From assembly GCA_030159075.1 (NCBI GenBank), contig BROG01000024.1, positions 2,080,001 through 2,144,000 of the forward strand: a stretch of 64,000 bases of DNA, given 5' to 3'. Positions 38,818-49,100 of this stretch are shown one piece after another (the first letter of the stretch is position 1; each line of letters begins with the position of its first letter). A model generated the notes under the pieces. The model was not told the origin of the DNA and made no database searches. It saw only the letters and a program-made list of their open reading frames with translations. This DNA is from Atrina japonica (Eukaryota; Mollusca; Bivalvia; Pterioida; Pinnidae). The translations under genes were made by a program, and so were the position numbers.

Positions 38818-39225
38818 ATGAGCGTGATTTGATTTTGGCTTTCCCGTCGTCAATATTTTACATTTAAATAGTAATATCCCGCTTTCACCTTCATATGGTG
38901 TTTTATCTCCCAAATGACCGATATGTCATGGCGTGTTCAACACATGAACATTTCAGAGGCAACCTGCTTGTTGATAAGGTGTTGCCATAGGAATATCGGC
39001 AATCACGTTTGATGTCAACTTTCTGCAAACTGTACAGTAGATATAATGACCTTCGCATTTACCATGTTTTGTAAAGAGGTATTGAGTAACCTGTTCGATG
39101 GCGATTGTTTAGTCGTCTGTACCTTTTGTAATGAGTATTTGTTCAATACTTATTTCATTGGAATTTGAATGAGGACTCGCGGCGGGTGTGACCGGTCAAT
39201 GGGAGATGCTTACTACATGAATATC
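38818..39225 (+). mobile_element. Penelope-like element, 5'-truncated copy (RT C-terminus plus tail)
   Basis: Plus-strand translation shows FPVVNILHLNSNIPLSPSYGV at about 38839-38901 against FPIVNFPHLSSNIPQSPAYGV of the 40862-43370 element, then a RGNLLVDKVLP stretch and SRLMSTFCKLYSRYND. The tail GGCGGGTGTGACCGGTCAAT follows at about 39181. Stops and frame changes make it non-functional. Confidence 0.78.
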
Positions 39226-39739
39226 TTTAATTTTGCGTAAATTATTTGTTTGTTATGATATGAGATAGCTATATAATATCCTCTTTCATACACCTTTCAG
39301 TCATAGGTCATTTTGTATACAAACACAGAAAGAGACAGAGTATTTAAAAGATTTATATTATATTCTCTCATGAATTGTTGAAACATAGATATAATGGTAA
39401 AATAAGTGGTAAGTGGTAAGTGGTAAGAGAATGCATTAGAAAATGTGGGTTTCCTGTGGGTTAATATTGCTGGTGTATATAAATATATTGATGATATAGC
39501 TGTTAAGTATCTAAAAAGATTATATTGTACATTCACATTACATAGAATTAAAATTGAAAGTTTTCCATGAAATTCAATCGTCAATATCTAGTTGTTTACA
39601 GGAAAATATTGTATTGAAGGGACGTTTTGGTACTAACCTAAGACGTAAACAAAATCATAGATAGTACGTTCACAAAAAAATTAGTCTAAATCACATTCGC
39701 TGCAAACTTTACTCTATTCCTCTGGGATTTTATTACCTT

Positions 39740-40345
39740 TATCAGGAAGCAAGGTTGAATCTGTACACTGATTCTTCAAATCCAGAATACAAACTGAACT
39801 TTGTTATAATGGACATTGCCCATCACAGACTGTTCAAACATGCACGTGTTACAGACGAAACCTGATTTGAACATAAACACCTTTTCCGTAACCGTAAATT
39901 TGCAAATAAAAGTAAGATGTTAAAAATACCGCGAAGTTTTCCCTTAAATTGGCAAAAGAAGTTCGGTTAAATTATGAATTCTGTCGAGGAATATACCAGG
40001 CAATGGATTAAAGAGGAAGAGGAATAACCACACATTTTATCCGAATGGTTAAAATTGTACGACAATTGATAAAATCTCAAAGATATGATAACCCTGTTTG
40101 TAATTACTATGTCTCTCTGACTTACATATTGAGTTGCGTGTTCAATAGTGGTTGTTGCATAATCTCTACCGATTGTGAGGAAGATTCATTCATGACTTTC
40201 TTTCATTAAAAAATGAATGTAGACTCTCAAAGGGTGTGACCGGTCAATATGGTTACTACTCTGTGGCACCCGATCCCCCTGGATTTCCTGTGGTCCGTGT
40301 TTGTCCAACATTCGTCAGATTTGTATAATCTCCTGAACAGCCTGA
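39740..40345 (+). mobile_element. Penelope-like element with the RT core deleted
   Basis: Translation gives SSNPEYKLNFVIMDIAHHRLF (about 39775-39837), matching STPEYILNSIIMDIAYHRLF of the N-terminal frame at 42582-43370. Then come MNSVEEYTRQWIKEEEE and SEWLKL, and immediately YDN, NYYVSLTYILSCVF, matching the RT C-terminus. The whole catalytic core (motifs A to D, over 400 residues) is missing between about 40055 and 40080. The tail GTGTGACCGGTCAAT to CTTTGGTATATG follows. Confidence 0.78.
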
Positions 40346-40861
40346 TGACTTATACTTTGGTATATGCCTATATAGACACATTTTGCGTAAAAAATCTAAA
40401 TTGTGTTGATAGTAGTTTAGACAATATGAAAAAACGAAATAAATAATACACTGTAGTTTGTTCTGATCGTATGTTGATTAAATGATCAAACTAGTGTCTG
40501 AATAGAGTGTTCGTCTTGATTTCATCCCTACAAATTCACCTGGAATAGTATAATTTTGGAAATTTTCATATATCACATCTGAGATATAATCTAAATTTTT
40601 CCTATTTTGAGATCTATTTATAAATGTAAGTACATCAACGTGTCAAACGTATGTCAACTTTTTTCATTTCCCATAGCCTTCTATGTTAAATGATTTTTTT
40701 TATTTTTTCGAGTAACTGTCAAAAATTAATGGTTCCATCAATTCATGCGAAGTTTTGTGTTTAGAAGAGTCTTTTTCGTTTCTTCTGGTGTTTGGTTTAA
40801 TGTTTTAAGCTTCATTTCTGAGAAGCAAAATATTTTCTTTGCACCAAGTCTTTTGTTGACG
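40346..40861. other. Unassigned spacer between opposed Penelope-like copies
   Basis: No open frame of note and no recognised repeat. Confidence 0.4.
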
Positions 40862-41106
40862 CCACTAAATAAGAACAAAGATATAAAAATCTCAGATACC
40901 AAAGTATAAATCAATAGAATGTCCAGGACATAGATACAAATCCGGTAAAAATGGACAAACACGGACCTCTGGAAACCAAGAGGTGGGATCAGGTGCCATG
41001 GAGGAGTAAGCATCCCCTGTCGACCGGTCACACCCGCCGTGAGTCCACAGTCAAGTCCAATGAAACACGTGAGGAGTGTATCCTCGTCACAATTGGTACA
41101 GACGTC

Positions 41107-42597
41107 TCAACAACCGCCAACGAAAAGGCAACTCAACATTTCACTTAGTGAAACAGAGTAGTCGCAAACAAGGATATTATACCGACCATAAAATTTGCGG
41201 AACGTTGACATTAAACGCGGTTTTCGATATCCCTGTGTCAATAATTTGTCAGTGAGTAGTTTACCTCTGTATATGAAATCTTCATATGTTGTGCACGCCC
41301 TGGCATATCGGATCATTTGTGAAATATAAACTCCATATGCAGGTGACTGAGGGATATTACTACTTAAATGTGGAAAATTTACGATGGGAAAGCCGAAATC
41401 GTCGCGTTTATCGTATAGCTTAGTTGCTAATTTCCCGTCTGTGTTTATACTAAGTAAAATGTCTAAGTATGAAGCGTGTGTACTTGATTCTGTTGTATCT
41501 TTAATTTCTAGTTCGCTGGGATATATCGCATTGACATATGTATGAAAATTGTCATTATTAATTGACAAAACGTCGTCGATATATCTAAATGTCAAATTAA
41601 AGGACACCGCTAACTTTTTCTTCTTTTGATTCAGCAGATTCTGAATGAAGTCTGCTTCGTATGAATAAAGGAACAGGTCGGCCAATAAAGGAGCACAATT
41701 GGTTCCCATAGGAATGCCGATAGTTTGTTGAAAGACCACGTCTCCGAACATTACAAATATATTGTCTATTAGAAATTCCAGCATGTTTTTTATATCAACT
41801 TCAGTATACTTATGTGTAGAATCAGTGTGGTGTTTGACGAAATAAGTATCCTGATAGCCAATCACTAGATATTTAAATTTTCGGGTACCACCTTTAGTGA
41901 AAAAGCAGTTGCCTATGATGCTAAAAAGTCTTTCTTTTAATTTTTTATGTGGAATAGTAGTGTAAAGAGTTGAGAAATCATAAGTTTTGATACTGTGAAT
42001 TCGAGAAAAATTGTGTGCCTTCAAATTTTCTAAAAGCTGTTTAGAATTTTTAAGTATCCACATCTGATTTACACCGCTTCTGGAATAAGCAACTGTACAG
42101 TATTTTTGAAGTTTCTCCTTAACAGCTGTCAATATCTTGGTAAGGAGTAAAGATAAAGGTTTGGTAGAACATTTGCTGGATCCTGCTATGTATCTTTGCT
42201 TATATGGGTTTTTATGAAGTTTAGGTATCCAGTATAAATGTGGTAGCTCGAAATCGGTCTCCGTTGTAGGTATATCAAATGAGTGTAATACGGACACGTG
42301 ATTTTGAAGGATCTCGTCCTTTGAAAGTGAGCTACGTGTGTATGTAGGATTTCCAGAATTCGTATTAAACCCACGTTCTTCTAATAAACAATTATAGTAA
42401 TGTGCCTTACAAATAAAAACTATATTATTTGAGGCTTTGTCTGCTGGTACCAGTACATATTGGTCATGTAACCTATCCAGTTCAGTTACTACTTCTGGAT
42501 CATTAAATACAGAGGGATAACGTGTTTTCATAGTCCCTTTAAGTTTTCGAATACGAGATTTTATCAACCATCGGATGGCTTTCAGCCATTCAGACAA
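41107..42597 (-). CDS. Penelope-like reverse transcriptase (RT domain and C-terminus)
   Basis: Predicted to copy element RNA into DNA during retrotransposition. Counting from a TTG at 42597 (chosen only because it opens the frame; the true start lies in the upstream frame), I see YWIPKLHKNPYKQRYIAGSS at 122-141, motif A DFSTLYTTIP with Asp207, motif B GIPMGTNCAPLLADL at 294-308, the catalytic YIDD at 339-342 in RYIDDVLSINND, and a motif-D-like SYLDILLSI at 376-384. Both catalytic aspartates of YIDD and the motif A aspartate are intact. The 496 codons end with a TGA at 41107-41109. No GIY-YIG nuclease follows, unlike typical Penelope RTs, so this may belong to an endonuclease-lacking or variant branch. 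It reads on from the upstream frame after a -1 shift. Confidence 0.85.
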   Translation of the reverse strand: MSEWLKAIRWLIKSRIRKLKGTMKTRYPSVFNDPEVVTELDRLHDQYVLVPADKASNNIVFICKAHYYNCLLEERGFNTNSGNPTYTRSSLSKDEILQNHVSVLHSFDIPTTETDFELPHLYWIPKLHKNPYKQRYIAGSSKCSTKPLSLLLTKILTAVKEKLQKYCTVAYSRSGVNQMWILKNSKQLLENLKAHNFSRIHSIKTYDFSTLYTTIPHKKLKERLFSIIGNCFFTKGGTRKFKYLVIGYQDTYFVKHHTDSTHKYTEVDIKNMLEFLIDNIFVMFGDVVFQQTIGIPMGTNCAPLLADLFLYSYEADFIQNLLNQKKKKLAVSFNLTFRYIDDVLSINNDNFHTYVNAIYPSELEIKDTTESSTHASYLDILLSINTDGKLATKLYDKRDDFGFPIVNFPHLSSNIPQSPAYGVYISQMIRYARACTTYEDFIYRGKLLTDKLLTQGYRKPRLMSTFRKFYGRYNILVCDYSVSLSEMLSCLFVGGC

Positions 42598-43370
42598 AGT
42601 GTGTCTGGTTCTACGTCTTCATGTTTGGCCCATCGTCTGGCATAATCTTCGACAGAATCCATAACTAAACTAAAATTCTGACGCCAATTAAAGGAACGGG
42701 CTTCCCGGTATTTAGGGCCCCTTAAAATAAGATTTTTGAGGCTTTCATTTTCAACAATAGAAACGTCGCCGGTAATGACATGCCCGATAGTATTGTATTT
42801 GAAAGGAGATGAAGCACATGAACATGTGACAGTGTTGTGTAGAAGATGGTTGATGTCTAGGCACTGCAAAACCTGTTTGTAATTGAATAGCTTGGATGCG
42901 ATGCTAGGTGTATAGCTATATGAAATGCAAGGCGTGCTCTTCAGTTTAAAATATGGTGGAATACAGGACTGAACTTTTTTGTGATTTAGAACATTGCCAA
43001 TGTTTAAAGCGTCTATGCCTTTATTTGTAAATTTAAGTTTAAGGAAAAGACGTTTCTGTTTAGAACAGTCATCGTTTGTAACGCGTACAGGCTTAAACAG
43101 CCTGTGATAAGCGATGTCCATTATAATGGAGTTCAGTATGTATTCTGGGGTTGAAGAATCTGTGTAGGGGTTCATTCTTGCTTCTTGAAAAAGTTTATTG
43201 AGATTTGTAAAAGGAACAGAATAAAGTTTGCTGCGGATGTGATGAAGACCCAATTTTTTGTTAACGTAAGGTAAAAGAGATGAAAAAGTGACATCATGTA
43301 TGTAGGGTCGGTTGTATGAACGATGTCCGTGACTTCGTTTACGTCTTACGTTAGAATTAAAAAGTTCCAT
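42582..43370 (-). CDS. N-terminal region of the Penelope-like RT polyprotein
   Basis: A 262-codon frame starting at an ATG (43370), with a basic start (MELFNSNVRRKRSHGHRS) and no recognised catalytic domain. It resembles the N-terminal extension before the RT core: the same MDIA(Y/H)HRLF and EDYARRW blocks appear in the remnant at 39740-40345. It ends at a TGA (42582-42584), overlapping the RT frame by 16 bases. The text after PDTL shifts to the other frame, where SEWLKA continues, and the remnant at 39740 has SEWLKL in the same position. The simplest reading is one polyprotein broken by a single-base loss in the T run near 42598-42600. Confidence 0.75.
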   Translation of the reverse strand: MELFNSNVRRKRSHGHRSYNRPYIHDVTFSSLLPYVNKKLGLHHIRSKLYSVPFTNLNKLFQEARMNPYTDSSTPEYILNSIIMDIAYHRLFKPVRVTNDDCSKQKRLFLKLKFTNKGIDALNIGNVLNHKKVQSCIPPYFKLKSTPCISYSYTPSIASKLFNYKQVLQCLDINHLLHNTVTCSCASSPFKYNTIGHVITGDVSIVENESLKNLILRGPKYREARSFNWRQNFSLVMDSVEDYARRWAKHEDVEPDTLCLNG

Positions 43371-43400
43371 TACATTAACACCATTACACAGTGGGCTTGA

Positions 43401-44520
43401 TAGATTGCCTACACTTTGGATATTATCGTTACATCCATAGGGATATGCAGTGCCAAGTTGTTTAATAAGAAGGAAATGGCGCTACAAATTTCGCTAGACA
43501 CTTATAAATACTTGCATTTTATACAAAAAGAAATTGACAATTTCAAACCAAAAACTAGAAAGGTAGTCCACAAATTTCCACACAGGTGTGCAAACATTTA
43601 TAAGATTTCATTGAATATATGAATCAGGCGAATTATTTTCATAAAGTTGATCTAATATAGAAAGCAATGGGAAAATATAAAAGTTGACATACATACTTTT
43701 GGCACGGGGATATAGCAGCGATTGTGTTTATAAAGTAATGTTAACAATGGATTTTAGTAACTAGTAAATTATTGATACAAAAAAATATTTTGTACGTAGA
43801 ACAAAAAATCAGTATTCACTGAAAATACTGTCATTTGTGTCACATACACATTCAGCTAGTGTTACGTAGAATAGAAAAAACGATCATGTGGTGCTTTTTA
43901 TTGTTTTAAATGTAAAACATACTTATCAAGAATGAATCAAAATCATCTCCAAAGTTTGATAAAATATCAATCAATAAATTTTTGAATCTTATCTGTGTAA
44001 TATGTATGTCTACTTAGTATCAGTAATAGTTGTAGTAAGGGTTGGTGTTACAGGACCCTTGGTGCAATGATCAAAGTTTGTTTAATACATATCGTGTTCG
44101 TATTTTGTCTTTAGCGAAAAATAATAGTGAATACTGTGGAGTCTAGCACATTTGCTTCATACATTAACCTTCTAATAATCATAGAAAAGTACACGAGAAA
44201 TTTACAGATGAGCAATTCAACAAAAATAATGATTTTAATATGTTCTATCATTAATATGTGACATTTCAGTTGTAATATCTTTTATAACCTGTGTTTTGTG
44301 TTAATATCCCTTAAATTGACGGAATATGCTGGAAGATGTTCACCGTACGTTAAACTCATACAGTTAATAAAGAGTTAATTACTTTGTGATAAGTGGTTGT
44401 CATAAGGATATGTAAATTGCCATGGAAACAAGTCACTTGATTTGATAGTTATTGTTGATTCATCTATACGTATTGTGATTACAATTTATCACTATTTTAA
44501 AATTTGACTACGAACTCATG
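43401..44520. other. Unassigned AT-rich region
   Basis: May include the 5' untranslated part of the Penelope-like element on its left side. The plus-strand frame at 43416-43622 shows no motif. Confidence 0.4.
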
Positions 44521-44524
44521 GCAG

Positions 44525-44585
44525 AAGTAATACGGTCGACAGAATACGCTTACTCCTCCAGCGCACCTGATCCAATCTCTTGACA
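44525..44585 (+). mobile_element. Penelope-like tail scrap
   Basis: GGTCGACAGAATACGCTTAC, TCCTCCAGCGCACCTGATCC, AATCTCTTG align with GGTCGACAGGGGATGCTTAC, TCCTCCATGGCACCTGATCC, CACCTCTTG of the element tail. Only about 60 bases remain. Confidence 0.6.
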
Positions 44586-44741
44586 TACGTTATCTAAATA
44601 CTGGCCTTATCTAATATTTGTTTATTGGACTTCTTTAGATTAACACATCAGTATCTATATCTTCAATACGTATCAAGATATGAAGTATTTTACATGGGGA
44701 AATTTCCGTTATGCGAAATGCTCTTTTTGGCATGTAAAATA

Positions 44742-44915
44742 TAAAATTGTTTGTTTGTTTATTGTTGTTTAACGTCCCAATCAAAAATCTTTCACTCATA
44801 CAGAGACGTGACCCATTGCGCAGTGAGGGTTCTTTAACATGCCGACACCTACTGTGACACGGGACCTCGGTTTTTAGTCTCATCCGAAGACAGGGAACCA
44901 ACCTCGATTCCTTCT
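44742..44915. repeat. 'GTTTAACGTCCC' dispersed repeat fragment
   Basis: GTTTGTTTATTGTTGTTTAA, CGTCCCAATCAAAAATCTTT, CACTCATACAGAGACGTGAC, ACTGTGACACGGGACCTCGG, GTCTCATCCGAAGAC. From recollection this is one of the commonest bivalve repeats (a MITE or SINE-like family), here with internal loss. A second, poorer match (CTACGTCCCGATTTCTCAAA, GAGACGTTACCATGG) lies at 45817-45860. It supports the bivalve reading. Confidence 0.6.
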
Positions 44916-45955
44916 TAACAAATGTTCATTTTGACACGGTAGTTGCTTTTAACTGAATGGAAGTGTGTCTGGTAGGAAGTAATCTCCCCCTAGTCTAATA
45001 CATATATCATTCAAATTATATCTCTGGAAGTAATTTCCTTGCATATCCATAGACACGTTAATTTAAATGCAGCCCAAGTCTAAAAATGGTCACATGAGGA
45101 GCCACATGACTTTGTGGAAAAGGAATAGTTTGTAACCTGGTGAGTAGGCACGTTGCCTTAACAGTTGGATTTTCAAGTAGTTGAAATGTCCTGCCACAAC
45201 TTTGACACCTTCTCGCAAACGCAAATCATGCGTGATGTCTTTGGCAATCATCATGTGTTTGACTCTTGGGTTAGGCTGCCTGTTCCCCCCATAGTTAACC
45301 ATGATTCTTCCGGTTTGACGTTTGTTCAACGTGGTTGTTTTCGAAAATCAATTACTCAGATATTTTTCTTATTCTGTGCAATTTCTTAACGGGGCTGCAA
45401 TCGAGGACCTATTTTCATCAGCATGCATTTAAAGATACAATCATCGCAGGAAGACGAGTTCACATTTTTACACTCCCGACGTATAACGTCCAAGTGAGGT
45501 AATATGCTTATCCCTTCACCATTTATAGCTTACAAAGCTAGTCCTGTTAATTTCTTGCACACCTCTAGTACAATAACCTTGGCGGATCCATAGTGGTAAG
45601 TTTGACGGAGTACCAATTGTACACTGTCACTTACATCCGAATCAATATAAGAGTCTACGTCTATGAGTTTTGTGATAGCTCAGGCAGGAATTTTACTCGC
45701 TGCAGATATACCGGAAGCAGTGCATGCTTGCCATTAAGTGCTATTTAGAGATCGAGGTACAATGTAGTTATTATCCGTTAATACAACACGTATTGAAATA
45801 GTTTGTTTTTATCAATGTTCTACGTCCCGATTTCTCAAAGACCTCGAGACGTTACCATGGATCAGTTTTACTATAGGTCGTTCAAAGTTACGACCTTTAG
45901 TGAAACCAACCTCGGCTAAGATGAAGTGCCACAATATTTGACCTGCAATATCATG
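44916..45955. other. Unassigned region, GC-richer than average
   Basis: 45120-45410 has an open frame on each strand (79 and 74 codons) but no recognised domain. Composition and small A-box-like scraps suggest old repeat material. Confidence 0.4.
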
Positions 45956-45959
45956 AGAA

Positions 45960-46135
45960 TTCTTTCAAAACGTATCGTAACGGGCCTCCACTTCTCTCAT
46001 CTGAAAGACTAATTATTTTGTATTGAATGTCTTCTAAATGTTGAACGTATAACCTGGTATCGAGAATCGAACATTCTCTTGACGAGTCAAACGCTCTAAC
46101 AGAGCTAGTCATTACGAGCGTTCGGGACTAAAAAG
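45960..46135 (-). repeat. tRNA-derived SINE relic
   Basis: Minus strand: ACTAGCTCTGTTAGAGCGTT resembles a tRNA D-arm/A box, GACTCGTCAAG an anticodon arm, and GAATGTTCGATTCTC a T-arm/B box, followed by a non-tRNA body with CTTTCAGATGAGAGAAGTGG and AGGCCCGTTACG. The acceptor stem does not close, so it is a SINE and not a tRNA gene. Confidence 0.5.
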
Positions 46136-46189
46136 AGGACAGACAGTTGAAGTTCTGTGATCATATACTCATTAATAAATACAAGAATG

Positions 46190-49100
46190 GTCGATTTCAA
46201 GAATTGTTTATTAAACTTTACATGTACTTAGTACTGTCATACATACATTCACATCATAAATACATCAAGCCTAAGATCGAACAAAAATTAGGTACATCAC
46301 ATGTACAGAGAAATAAAGGGAAAGGCACAGGCGCAACTAAGTGATAAAATCATCAAACGAAGTGATCAAAATAACCTCAAAACGAAAATTAATCAACAAA
46401 TGGATTTTTTCTTCAAAACTTTGAATTCACCGATGTATTTCTTAATCATTTTTGTTTCGCCAACAAAACTCGAAAAGGAGAAGAAATCAACAGAAATGTA
46501 AAATCTTTGAGTTAAAACATACAAGAATGATGAAAAATCACAGCAACAATGAAATTATATGAGACACCAAAAATAAGCTCAATGTGCTACTCAACAATAT
46601 ATGTAAAATAAATAAAACATTTCTTGGATTCAAAAAATATTATGGCACGGCAATGACCAGGGTATTTCATAGCGAATGATATAAAAATGTTGTAACTTCA
46701 GCTTGGCAAATATATGAATTTTTTGTCACCGGGAAACTGTGAAAACTTCTAAAAGTCAAAACACAGTTCGTTCAAATTTGTGTGATAAAATGATGTGTAA
46801 GATATTTCTATCTTTCTTGTGTTAAATACAAATTTTGATATTTGCATTATCGATGTATGCCTAGTTGTATTAATACAACTGACAAATATTTCAGCTTTTT
46901 CCAAATTCTAAAATAGTAGGAGTCGACTTAGAGGCGACAGACTACATTTTTATTTTACATCAATTATATTCAAATCATCCATACAACCAATAAATCAGAA
47001 TTGAAAATATTGAATGGGTGTAATTTATCACTATAATCGATGACGATCGGAATTTTAAAAACAAAACTAATGATAAATGCAAAAACCAATTTGTATTTAA
47101 TCAGATGATTCGATAAATAGTATGCTTGAAGCTATATGAAAGCATGATGCGGAGGTATACGGCAGATGTTAACAATGCTATGAGACACCCCGGGCATACA
47201 AAAGCACTGTATCTTGTGATAAAACATGGGTCATGTAAATAACCTGTGCACCAAGTAATTGTTCACTACCTAAATATATATAAAAGTTTTCCTTCTCTAA
47301 TTAAACAGCTCATGGCACAAATATGGCACGGGTTGCCAGATTAAAATCGAGCGGCTGAAAGACCTGAAAAAATGCAGATATGAAATATACAAAGTCGTAC
47401 ATTAGGAAAAACCAGTTGGTTTTCGTTCTTACTGTACATGCATACAACACAACTAAATACTATCCCTCTTACGTTTATGCCAATACTTATCTTTAGCAAG
47501 AAACTCGCTAAGCATCCTTATGTCGCTTTTGCGGTTAAATATAAAATGGCAACGAATCATGATCATGTGTTTGTGGACGTGGCGATAACACTTTTGTGTT
47601 TCTCATGTACAAACCATCACATAAAATATTACGACATAAATTCAGTCCAAATTAGACTACATAACAGCAAAATTATTGTTAACTTAAATTATTGTTTTCA
47701 ATCCGTACAGCAATGTATAAATGTTCTAAATATCGTTTAGATGAATATATTGAATGGAGAACAAAAAACGAAGCCATTGTAGACATACACACAATGTCAA
47801 GTGTAGTTATCAATACATATTAGTACTCAACTTTCATACGAATAACAAACAGCACTAATCTTTATACAACACGTCATTATATATATATATCTATATATTT
47901 ATATATATTTAAGGTAGAAGAAGAAAAAACAATTGAAACTTTAACTTTATGATTATTTCACTTACATAACGTCAATATCCCATACCCAAAATAATCTTGG
48001 GAAATTTACAGAGTAAAAATGATACATATGTACTAAAGAAAAAGAGCTTCTTTGTGCAAGTTCGAATAACAGTTTTACATTCCAACGATACCACAAATTA
48101 TGATAAAATACCAAACAAATTAAAACTTAAAAAATTCATCAACGACCAAATACAATATTGTCGTGAAAACTAAGTAAAACTACGACAAATTATACATAAC
48201 CACCTTTACTGGTAGCGGTATTAGAACTACATGGATATCTTAATAAAAGTATTTCATGACCAGACAAATTAAAAATGATGCATTCAGATTTTTAAAAAAT
48301 AACGGGGTATTTAAACTGTAATTCCATATAATGTTGAAACATTTACAGGCAATTCCAATAAATTTATGGATAGAAAATCGTACAAATATCAGATTAACCT
48401 TTCTGTTTGAATACACAAAGATCAATTTAAATATGCCAAACAATTACAGAATTACAAAAAAAAATTAAATATAAATTTCTTTTAAGTATGAATGGCCATA
48501 TCGGTATTTCTAATAAAATTTGAATATTTAAATATTCATCTTGCTTCTTTTAAATATTTGAATTGATCATTACTGAGTTACTTTAATGGTGACAGTGTAA
48601 ATAAAAAATGTTACTTAAACTATAAATATCCTATAAGATTATAATTCCTTCACTCTGTATAATGAACGTATATCATCTTTTCTGTGGAGATGAAACACTA
48701 AATAAAAATTTGTCCATATGTATGAAGGCGGAGGCGGTGTATAACATATGTATTCCTATAAACGGTTATTTTTCAAATTTAGACAGAACGATAGAAATAA
48801 TTGTAAGTCCTTTAGGAGTTATTTGGAACAGCGGTAAATCAGAAGGCTTTAAATTCCATCTACAAATATATTACTTACAAATTTGACCACCGTTGACATT
48901 AATCTTTTATAGCTTTCAGCCACATTTAGTATCTGGTGCAATCGCAACTCTATTGCACTTCCATATGATGCCCTTTTTAGACTGCTGGGCACAGTATCCA
49001 GATTACATACCATCTTGAACAGGGAAATAAAACGATGTTGTGCACTCCCGAAATATATCACTATTGCATTCTTCGTTAGTCCTACTCCTGAAGAACAAAT

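Larger units (their letters stand above)
40862..43400 (-). mobile_element. Penelope-like retroelement, near-complete coding region
   Basis: Holds an N-terminal frame (42582-43370), an RT frame (41107-42597) and a 245-bp 3' tail ending near CTTTGGTATCTGAGATTTT at 40862. The tail and RT end recur in at least six other places in this window, which fixes the 3' boundary. The 5' boundary is uncertain because no other copy here reaches that far. I see no GIY-YIG endonuclease motif in either frame, and no long terminal repeats. The family call rests on the RT and not on a full structural match. Confidence 0.85.

Noticed and set aside
42582..42600. Programmed -1 frameshift between the two Penelope-like frames
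   Set aside because: No standard slippery heptamer or obvious downstream structure. A one-base loss in a T run is simpler.
45960..46135. A functional tRNA gene
   Set aside because: A- and B-box-like parts exist, but the acceptor stem does not close and a SINE body follows. The same holds for 20945-21125, 36226-36268 and 59246-59480.
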